Shown here: positions 8,490 to 14,765 of the stretch, piece after piece
Position numbering within the stretch: the stretch's first letter is position 1
Layout: every line of letters starts with the position of its first letter
Source: a virus
IMG/VR virus record: IMGVR_UViG_3300045912_000931
Coordinates: 1-20,774 of that record
Direction: 5' to 3' (one strand)
Length of the DNA stretch: 20,774 bases
The notes under the pieces: generated by a model
Told to the model about the DNA's origin: nothing
The model's input: only the letters and a program-made list of their open reading frames with translations
Database searches by the model: none
Made by a program: the position numbers and the translations under genes

Positions 8490-10986
8490 TCAGAGATTGC
8501 GCCGCGCCCGTTCCATGGCGCGGGCGGCGTCAGCCGCGATCTGGCCTTGCGCGTAGCGGAAGCTGTTCGCGTCAGGCGTCGAGATGTTCATCACGACATT
8601 GACGGGCGGGCGCGTGTCGCGGGCCGAGCCCATCGCGGCGAGCTGGGAGCGCGACAGCACCATCTCGCCCCGCTGCAGGATGGCGGGCACCTCGTCGGCA
8701 CGCAGTCCCGCCATGCCGCCGCCATGCAGGCGTGGCGCGCCGGCAAAGGCGAGCGCCGGTACGAGCCGCTGCGGCGCGGGCGCACCGACGATGCCGCCCG
8801 CATGGAAGATGCCCGACAGGATGCCGCCACCGCCGCCGAACAGATTGCCGAAGATCCCGCCGCCGCTCCCCATGCCGCCGAGCGCGTTGGCGAGCGGCCC
8901 GAGGATCGCCGAGCGCAGCGCGATGCGGGTGATGTCGGCCAGGATGCTGTCGGCGAGCGCCTTGAAGTCGAACTTGCCGGGTCGTCACGAACTTGGCGAC
9001 GGCGTCCTCGGCCGACCGAAAGGCGCTGGTGAGCGCATTGCCGAGGCCCTTGCCCCAGTTCGCGGCTTCTTCCGCGTAGCGCGCGAGTTCGTCCCTTACG
9101 GCCGCCCAACCAGTTGCGGCCTCGTCAGCCGCCGACTTGATCTCCCGACCGGCTTCGCGGCTGGCTGCAGCGGCACGTCCGGCCGAGCCTCTGGCGCCCG
9201 CTCCATCACCTGCCTCATCGCCACTGCCGCCACCGATCGCGCCGAACGCGGTGTCAAGTCGCTCCGTCGCGGCAGCAGCCTCATCGATCTGGGTGTTCGC
9301 TCCAGCCATCGCCTCGCGGAGGGCGGCGACCGACTCCAGCGGCGCGCCGGCAAGTTCACCAAGCGCATTCGCCGTTTCACGGGCGCTCTCGGCCGCGCGA
9401 CGGGCATCCTCCGCGAAGGCGGAGAATCCGAGATCCGGAACGCGAAATGCATCGGTCTCGAAGGCGGCCGCAAAAGCATCGCGCGCAGCCGCACCAGCGC
9501 CTTCGGCGGCGCCCGCGAACTGGTTTTCGATCCGGCCAAGATCGATATCCGGAACGAGTCTGATTTCGGTCTCGATGCCGATCGCTGAAAGCGCGGCGCC
9601 AATCCCCCGCACCAGGCCGTTGATGCCGCGCGTGGCGCCGTTCAGCATCCATTCGACGGCGGCGATCAGCGCATTGGCCGCTCGGATCGTGAAGTCGCCG
9701 ATCGCTGCCGGGAGTCGACTCCAAATCGCCACCATGGCGTCGAACGCGCCCTGGAAGACGTTGACGGTCCGATTGCCGAAAGCGACGACGGCATCGAGGG
9801 CGCCTTGCAGCGCGTCGGCGACGTTCGCCTGAATGCCGAGCCAGGCTGCGGCAATCCGGTTCTTCAGCACCTCGGCGAGCAGACCGATCCGGTCCCACAC
9901 TTCACGCGCCACATCGCCCAGCAGATTGAGCGCCGCGCCGAAGCCGCCAGTCGCCTGCACGAGCCGCCCGAACTGATAGATCAGCTCACCCGCCGCCACG
10001 ACCAGCGCGCCGATCCCGGTGCGGATGATCGCCCCGCGCAGGAAAACGAGCGCAGTGGCAAGACCACGCACCGAGACGGCAGCTACCACCATGCTGGCGA
10101 CGAAGCGCCCCGCCATGAGCCCGACGAAGGCGGTGGCGATCGAGGCAAGCCGTCCGAGATTGTCGAACAGAAGCCGAATGGCCTGCCCGAGCGGACCGGT
10201 CGTGCGTGAGATCGCGGCCAGCGCATCAGCAACGGCTTCGAGCGCCGGCGCGGCGGCGACAGCCAGTTGGTTCGACAGGCCGCGCCAGATCAGACCGAGG
10301 CGAGAGATAGCGTCATTGGTACGCTCGATCTGAGCCGCGTCCTGTTGCGACACCACGACCCCGAAGTCCCGCACGTCCTGTGTCGCCGTCCTGAGTGTCG
10401 CCGTGTCGATGCGCAGGAAGGTGAGCGCGGCGCGGTCGCCGAAGAGCTGGGAGGCGACCGCCGCACGCTCGGCCTCGGGCACGTAACGGGCGAGAGCCTC
10501 CTGGATGGCGGCGATGCGCTTGTCGAGGGGAAGGCGCTGCAGTTCCTGAGAGGTCAGCCTGAGACGTTCGAGCGCACCGACCGCGGCTCCGGTTCCGGCT
10601 GCTACCTGGCTGAGACGCCGGGTCAGTTGGATCGTCGCCTGCTCGATTTCGCCCATGGACACGCCGGCAAGATCGCCGGCGCGCTCCAGCACCTGGATGC
10701 TCTCGACGGTGGTGCCGAGCGAAGCGGCGAGCTTGGCCTGATTGTCGATCACCTGCAGGCCGGAGCGGATCATCGCCGCTGCGCCCGCTGCAAACGCCGC
10801 CGCCGCCGCAGCCGCTGCTATCTGGAGCCGGCGATAGAAGGCGGCGACGCGCGTGTTGGCGGCATCCATTTCGCGCGACAGCCGGCGCATGCCCTGTTCA
10901 CCCGCATCGCCGATGCCCTGCAGCTCGGCGCGCACCTCACGGACGCCGACGACGGCCAGGCGCACGGAGACGCGTTTCTCAGCCAT
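8490..10986 (-). pseudogene. Tail tape measure protein, split by a single-base frameshift
   Basis: The gene encodes an alanine-rich, largely helical tape measure protein, which sets tail length and is ejected with the DNA. The N-terminus (MAEKRVSVRLAVVGVREVRA) and the coiled region around residues 20-60 are typical of tape measures from alphaproteobacterial phages. Hydrophobic helices follow at about 55-75 and 290-350. The frame runs well to KFVTT near 8982, then becomes Arg/Pro-rich noise. The true continuation GKFDFKALADSILAD starts one base away and runs to 8490, ending in a glycine-rich stretch and a VNVVMNISTPD-type C-terminal domain. Dropping one C:G pair from the run at 8979-8981 gives an intact 831-residue product. 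Without correction, translation stops at 8572 with a scrambled C-terminus. The start overlaps the upstream chaperone extension by eight bases. Confidence 0.85.
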
Positions 10987-11308
10987 CCTGTTCAGCCCTT
11001 ACTTGCGCGTTAAGGCCGCGCACCATCATTGCCTCGATATCCGGCAAGAGCTCCGCGCAGATGAGTGTGTTGAGCCCGAGTGCCTCAGCGACCGCGAGGG
11101 CCGCGGTCATGTCGAACCCCAGGACTGCGCCAGGGATGGCACGCAACTGGCCGGTGAGCCGCAAGGCGAGATCCCAGACCTGCCAGCCTTCGAGGGTATG
11201 GGGGCGGTTCAGGACGGCGGGGCACTCGGCACAAGTGCCGCGACAGGATCGGCAATACTGGTCGCCCCCGCTGAAATGCCACTCGGCAAGGGCGCGGAGC
11301 CTTTTTTT
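10979..11308 (-). CDS. Tail assembly chaperone T-like extension (read by frameshift)
   Basis: Downstream of the A7 run, a second frame carries clear coding signs for about 109 residues. First comes a four-cysteine cluster (YCRSCRGTCAECP, spacing C-x2-C-x3-C-x2-C), then NRPHTLEGWQVWDLALRL, then a helical segment ending before the tape-measure start. No ATG, GTG or TTG occurs in this frame between the A7 run and the cysteine cluster, so independent initiation is unlikely. Fusion to the upstream reading frame by ribosomal slippage is the natural model, as for the T part of lambda gpGT. From the frame that enters the A7 run the shift needed is -2 (or +1), giving a product of about 222 residues. 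The stop overlaps the tape-measure ATG region. The cysteine set may bind zinc; that is inference. Confidence 0.6.
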   Translation of the reverse strand, partial: KKRLRALAEWHFSGGDQYCRSCRGTCAECPAVLNRPHTLEGWQVWDLALRLTGQLRAIPGAVLGFDMTAALAVAEALGLNTLICAELLPDIEAMMVRGLNAQVRAEQDG

Positions 11309-11645
11309 CCGCTTCCAGCAGCAGACCCTTCGAGACGTAGCGCAGCTGGAAGGCCTCGAAGAGCGGCAGGATATCGAGGAGGGCATCGATCCCCTCCGGC
11401 GAGACCGGCACAGGGTTGCCGTCGGCATCGCCGACGCCCTCCCAGTCCTCGACCACGAGCCGCGCCAGCGCCTTGGCCATGGCGACCGCTATGGTCTCGT
11501 TGGAGGCTCCTTCGGGCAGGCTGGTGACGGTCGGATCGCTGCGCGCCGCCGCCATGAGTGCGGTGGTGAGCGGCCCGAGGTGCAGGCGCACGCCGTGGCC
11601 GAGATCGAGCCAGCGCGGCTCGCGGGAAAGATCGAGACGGATCAT
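11085..11645 (-). CDS. Tail assembly chaperone, G-like N-terminal part
   Basis: The ATG at 11645, with GAGGA seven bases upstream, opens a helical acidic protein (MIRLDLSREPRWLDLGHGVR, then LARLVVEDWEGVGDADGNPV and IDALLDILPLFEAFQLRYV) lying between tail tube and tape measure, the place of lambda genes G/T. The first 114 residues look genuine. After the run of seven A (11302-11308) the literal frame becomes Arg/Pro-rich and continues to 11085, which looks like noise. A -1 shift at the run gives a 30-residue tail (starting GSAPLPSGISAGAT) ending at 11209, similar to the normal C-terminus I recall for this family, for a total of 145 residues, close to lambda gpG. A -2 shift enters the cysteine-rich extension. 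G proteins guide tail tube polymerisation around the tape measure; the role here is inferred from context. Confidence 0.7.
   Translation of the reverse strand: MIRLDLSREPRWLDLGHGVRLHLGPLTTALMAAARSDPTVTSLPEGASNETIAVAMAKALARLVVEDWEGVGDADGNPVPVSPEGIDALLDILPLFEAFQLRYVSKGLLLEAEKKAPRPCRVAFQRGRPVLPILSRHLCRVPRRPEPPPYPRRLAGLGSRLAAHRPVACHPWRSPGVRHDRGPRGR
11302..11308 (-). other. A7 slippery run / frameshift site in the tail chaperone gene
   Basis: On the minus strand the codons GCG GAA AAA AAG GCT contain seven consecutive A residues. The phase gives A-AAA-AAG, the same heptamer and phase as the E. coli dnaX slippery site. Both lysine tRNAs can re-pair after a slip of one or two bases, because every shifted codon is still AAA. 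A -1 slip leads to a short tail and stop at 11209; a -2 slip leads to the cysteine-rich extension. A single missing A (ancestral A8) would explain the same pattern, because A8 would put the short tail in frame and make the extension reachable by an ordinary -1 slip. Confidence 0.6.
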
Positions 11646-11655
11646 GGATGCATCC

Positions 11656-12927
11656 TCATGCGTAGCTGGTGACGTCGTTCAGGAGATGGGCGCGCAGCAT
11701 GGTGCCCTCGCTGTCGTCGAAGGCGGCGCGCCAGTCGAAGCTCGCCTCGACCCCGCCAGGACCGGAGACGGCGTATTTGGGCTTGGGCAGGAAGACACGC
11801 GGCAGCTCGAACCGCAGCGCGTAGCCTTCGGGGAAGGTGAAGCCGTAATCGAGTGCGACGGGATCGCCATTGGCGGCCTCGGCGACCAGCGTCGCGCCGT
11901 CGAAGCGCACCGACATCGAGCCTTCGGAGGACGCGAAGGTGGGGTCCGCCGCCTCGATCTTGCCGTCCTCGCGGATCACCCGCACCCTTTCGAGATTGTT
12001 CGAGAAGGTGAGACTGCCGCCGGTGACACCTGCCAGCGCCGATCCGCCACGCCTGATGAAGCCGCGCCCCTGGCTGAAGCGGCGCAGCGAGAAAGCGTCA
12101 GGACTCCCATCGACGGTGGCGGCGAAGCGCTCCTCGCCCTGCGCCACCAGCTGCAGCCGGGCGTTGGCCGGGCCTTCCTGGCCCATCTCGAAATTGATGC
12201 TCTCCATCACCGTGCCGAGGTGGCGGAAGAAGACCGGCGTCGTGAGCTTGGGGTGGCCGATCTCGATCGTGTAGCTCGGGATGTCGTCGGCGCCGCTCTC
12301 CCAGACATGGGCGTAGCCGCCGCCGGTCAGCGTCGGCGCCGAACCTGCCGCGGCAGAGGCGGAAATCGTGAAGGCGTTCCCGGTCGGTCCGGCGACATCG
12401 AACACGATCACGAGCGCCTGGGTGCTGGTCGGCCGGGAATAGGTGCATTTGGCGATCTCTGCATCGGCCGAGGCGTTGAGATCGTCGACCAGCTGATCGA
12501 CGGTCTGGGTGACGGTCGCCTGGATCTCGGTCTCGTTGCCCGAGGGCGTCCCGGAGACGAACGTCCAGACGGTACCATTGAGCGCGATCGTGTCGCTGGG
12601 CGACGGATTGGCCGCGAAGGCGATCGAGCCGGAGGCGTTCACCGACGTCGTCACGGGATCGCCGAACAGGCCGGTCAGCCAGAAGCCGGTGCCACGCAGG
12701 TCGAACGGGATATCGATCTGCCCCTCATCGGTGATGAGGCCGCGATAGGGATCCTGCGCGTTGCGCCCGCGTCCCAGCAGCGGGTCATCGCCGAGCGGCT
12801 GGGCCGAGGACAGGTCTGTCGACTTGAAGTCGAGGCTCCGGTAGCCGGACAGCGGAGCCACGCCGTAACTCGCCTCGCGGCAAGCCTTCAGCGTGGCGTC
12901 CGCGCCGTAAGCGCGCACCTTGGGCAT
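11656..12927 (-). CDS. Phage tail tube protein (Phage_tube_2-like)
   Basis: This 423-residue beta-rich protein resembles the major tail tube proteins of alphaproteobacterial siphoviruses. It opens with KVRAYGADATLKACREASYGVAP and DIPFDLRGTGFWLTGLFGDP, typical of that family. Residues about 100-200 form an extra module (SDTIALNGTVWTFVSG, then VDQLVDDLNASADAEIAKCTYS) found in many longer tail tube proteins and probably displayed on the outside of the tube. The tube fold resumes after 210 (YTIEIGHPKLTTPVFFRHLG) and continues to the C-terminus. The ATG at 12927 has CAGGAG six bases upstream, a strong site consistent with a protein needed in many copies. It lies between the tail terminator-like and chaperone genes, the normal place for a tube gene. 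Confidence 0.82.
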   Translation of the reverse strand: MPKVRAYGADATLKACREASYGVAPLSGYRSLDFKSTDLSSAQPLGDDPLLGRGRNAQDPYRGLITDEGQIDIPFDLRGTGFWLTGLFGDPVTTSVNASGSIAFAANPSPSDTIALNGTVWTFVSGTPSGNETEIQATVTQTVDQLVDDLNASADAEIAKCTYSRPTSTQALVIVFDVAGPTGNAFTISASAAAGSAPTLTGGGYAHVWESGADDIPSYTIEIGHPKLTTPVFFRHLGTVMESINFEMGQEGPANARLQLVAQGEERFAATVDGSPDAFSLRRFSQGRGFIRRGGSALAGVTGGSLTFSNNLERVRVIREDGKIEAADPTFASSEGSMSVRFDGATLVAEAANGDPVALDYGFTFPEGYALRFELPRVFLPKPKYAVSGPGGVEASFDWRAAFDDSEGTMLRAHLLNDVTSYA

Positions 12928-12949
12928 GGATAACTCCTGTTCTTGAGGA

Positions 12950-13381
12950 TCAGTCGGTGAGCGGATCGCTCACCAGGTATTCGACCGTGACGACGAGCCG
13001 GGCAGTCAGGACCGGGACTGCGCCCTCGATCGCCAGCGCCCCGGTCTCGGGCGCCGACGGCGTCAGGTTCTCGGCGAGGCTGCCGAGCGAAGGATCGATC
13101 CTGAGCGCCATTCCGATCGATCCGAGAAGCGCATCAAGCGCTGCCTCGCCGCCGCCCGTCGGATCGTTGGGCACATAGACCTCGAGCTCGACCCTGTGTG
13201 CGTAGAACTCCGTTCGTGGATTGAGCGTCACGTCCGGCTCGCCGGGATCACCGTCGCGCAGGATGACGAGACCGGCTGCCGGCACCTTTTCCGGCAGGAC
13301 CTCGTTGCGACGCACGTTCGCCGCGAGCGCGGATTCGAGGGTCGAAAAGAGCAATGTGAGAATGTCTTCACGCCGGGACAT
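12950..13381 (-). CDS. Tail terminator-like protein (gpU-type position)
   Basis: This 143-residue protein opens with MSRREDILTLLFSTLESAL, contains a beta-rich middle (RVELEVYVPN) and ends in TARLVVTVEYLVSDPLTD. Proteins like it precede the tail tube gene in many alphaproteobacterial prophages and have sometimes been labelled acyl-CoA transferase, for which no motif is visible here. By size, fold pattern and position it is best read as the tail terminator or completion protein that caps the tube and joins it to the head, like lambda gpU. Its start overlaps the stop of the DUF6441 gene as TGATG. The exact family assignment is by resemblance and order only. Confidence 0.65.
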   Translation of the reverse strand: MSRREDILTLLFSTLESALAANVRRNEVLPEKVPAAGLVILRDGDPGEPDVTLNPRTEFYAHRVELEVYVPNDPTGGGEAALDALLGSIGMALRIDPSLGSLAENLTPSAPETGALAIEGAVPVLTARLVVTVEYLVSDPLTD

Positions 13382-14040
13382 CAGCGGCTCCTCTCATCGC
13401 CGGAAAACCAGTTGCGCGTGACGAGGCCGGGCAAGCGATCCACCCAGCGCTCCGCAGCGGATGCGACATCGAGCCGTTTGCGGACCGACACCTGCGGCAC
13501 CAGAATGAAGATCGGCACCGTCACAAGGCCCCGCCCGCTGCGCAGCGCGGCGGCGCTGGCTCCGGCGTATCCGCCGCGCTTGCCGGTTCGAGCCCGCATA
13601 TTGTCCGCGACGAGCAGAGAGGCGGCATTGCGGCGATAGACGAAGCGCAGCCGCTGTCCTGTTCGCCGCTCCCATCCGCCAGGGGTGATCTTGCGGCCGC
13701 CATCGCCAAAGCGTCCGGCGGCAGCCGTGGGGATGGCCAGAAAGAAGCCGTTCTTCGAGCGGATGGTGGCGCCGTCTTCGTAAATGCGAATGATGCCCGG
13801 CGCTTTTGACCAGACAAGCCCCGCTGCGCTGATGCTGGCCTGCCCCCTGGGGAAGAGCTCGGACCGCCAGGTCCGGGCCAGCCGGGACCCGAGCCCTGCA
13901 TTGGTGACTTGCGTCCTGAGCTCGGTCTTGAGCCCCTCGGTCGCCTCGCCGACGTCTTTCGACACGGCCCGTTCGGCGGCCCTGACCTCCTCGGCCATGA
14001 TGCGCCCGAGGTCGCCAATGATGGTCGCGGACAGTCTCAT
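13381..14040 (-). CDS. DUF6441 family phage protein (neck/minor tail)
   Basis: This 219-residue basic protein starts at the ATG at 14040 (MRLSATIIGDLGRIMAEEVR), which overlaps the previous gene's stop as ATGA. The open frame continues upstream to 14397, but that part is Arg-rich shadow of the head-tail joining gene, so the internal ATG is chosen. Segments such as GLKTELRTQVTNAGLGSRLA, AGLVWSKAPGIIRIYEDGAT, KNGFFLAIPTAAAG and ITPGGWERRTGQRLRFVYRR match the DUF6441 family of alphaproteobacterial prophages. In position it takes the slot of HK97 gp10 or lambda gpZ, proteins that finish the tail so it can bind the head. That role is inferred; the family itself is uncharacterised as far as I know. 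Confidence 0.8.
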   Translation of the reverse strand: MRLSATIIGDLGRIMAEEVRAAERAVSKDVGEATEGLKTELRTQVTNAGLGSRLARTWRSELFPRGQASISAAGLVWSKAPGIIRIYEDGATIRSKNGFFLAIPTAAAGRFGDGGRKITPGGWERRTGQRLRFVYRRNAASLLVADNMRARTGKRGGYAGASAAALRSGRGLVTVPIFILVPQVSVRKRLDVASAAERWVDRLPGLVTRNWFSGDERSR

Positions 14041-14348
14041 GCACTGCGAAGCTCCGCCGTCCAGATCAGGCGCTCGGCGTCGCGCAATGGCTCCCCCTGC
14101 ACGACATAGGGCTCGCCCCCGATCTCGAAGGCGTCGCCGCTGAAGAGGGTGGGCGCATCGGCGACGCGGATGTCGACGACGGTCGTCTCCGCGTGGAGGC
14201 GCGTTTCCGCGAAGTCGGACACCCTGTCGGGACGCCGTACGACGATCCGAACCGGCACGGTGATGCCATTCGATGGCGTGAAGGTGGCGTCCCGCGCCAT
14301 ATTGGGATCGGCGAACAGGGTATCGAAGGCGGCCGCGATGGCCGACAT
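14037..14348 (-). CDS. Head-tail joining protein (lambda gpFII-like)
   Basis: This 103-residue protein opens with MSAIAAAFDTLFADPNMARD and has a beta-rich C-terminal half (TTVVDIRVADAPTLFSGDAF, then GGEPYVVQGEPLRDAERLIW). Size, the pattern of an N-terminal helix followed by a small beta barrel, and position after the capsid cement gene all fit the lambda gpFII / phage head-tail attachment class, which forms the ring between connector and tail. Its start codon abuts the DUF2190 stop (the ATG at 14348 shares a base with that TGA), and its stop overlaps the DUF6441 start as ATGA. Assignment rests on resemblance to proteins annotated as head-tail joining in related prophages. Confidence 0.72.
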   Translation of the reverse strand: MSAIAAAFDTLFADPNMARDATFTPSNGITVPVRIVVRRPDRVSDFAETRLHAETTVVDIRVADAPTLFSGDAFEIGGEPYVVQGEPLRDAERLIWTAELRSA

Positions 14349-14683
14349 CAGAAGCTGCCGTTGAGGCGAACGCGCCCCACGACGTCACCCGCGCCATTTG
14401 CCACGGCCTCGGTCGCCACCCCGATGAGCGTGTTGCTCGTCGCGGTCTTGGTGGCCTCCTTGTTGGTGTTGTCCCAATAGACCTTGTCGCCGACGACCCA
14501 GGCCTGCGAGGCGACCTTCTTCAGATCGAACACGCCGACGAGGGCCGCTTCGACCGTCTCGGCGTTCGCGGCATCCCCGGCGGCGACGCCGAAGACAGAG
14601 CCGACGAGCAGGCCATCGCCGGAGACAACGGCATAAGGCGCGGTCAGGGTGATGGTGTTGCCGGGCTGCACATAGTTTTTCAT
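14348..14683 (-). CDS. Capsid cement / decoration protein, DUF2190 family
   Basis: This 111-residue protein (MKNYVQPGNTITLTAPYAVV, then GDGLLVGSVFGVAAGDAA and GDKVYWDNTNKEATKTAT, ending VVGRVRLNGSF) is a clear DUF2190 member. Proteins of this small all-beta family sit on the outside of capsids and stabilise them, and are found beside major capsid genes. The length is normal. The ATG at 14683 has AAAGGA eight bases upstream. It follows the protease-capsid fusion across 82 bases that contain a strong hairpin, so its transcript level may be set separately from the capsid. Its stop overlaps the head-tail joining gene start. Confidence 0.9.
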   Translation of the reverse strand: MKNYVQPGNTITLTAPYAVVSGDGLLVGSVFGVAAGDAANAETVEAALVGVFDLKKVASQAWVVGDKVYWDNTNKEATKTATSNTLIGVATEAVANGAGDVVGRVRLNGSF

Positions 14684-14709
14684 CGCGCGTTCCTTTCGCG
14701 GAAAAGGGA

Positions 14710-14733
14710 ACGGGCGGCATGTTTGCCGCCCGT
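14710..14733 (-). terminator. Terminator-like hairpin after the major capsid gene
   Basis: On the minus strand a perfect ten-base-pair inverted repeat (ACGGGCGGCA and TGCCGCCCGT) encloses a four-base AACA loop and is followed by TCCCTTTTCC. The stem is very GC-rich and the tract after it is only partly T, so it may be a weak terminator or a 3'-end stabiliser of capsid mRNA. It is the longest non-coding gap between genes inside the structural block. Confidence 0.6.
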
Positions 14734-14765
14734 CAACAGGGTTCAGTGGTCAGGGGTGACCGGGC

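Noticed and set aside
11085-11300. The literal C-terminus of the chaperone frame beyond the A7 run.
   Set aside because: Arg/Pro-rich and unlike any protein tail; it overlaps two better frames, so it is probably never conserved, although it is what a non-slipping ribosome would make.
11416-12933. A 505-codon open frame on the plus strand.
   Set aside because: Antisense to the tail tube and chaperone genes; composition is typical GC-rich shadow and it has no recognisable family or ribosome binding site.
14041-14397. Upstream extension of the DUF6441 frame to 14397.
   Set aside because: The extra residues are Arg/His-rich and overlap the head-tail joining gene; the ATG at 14040 makes the usual ATGA overlap and starts with a family-like sequence.
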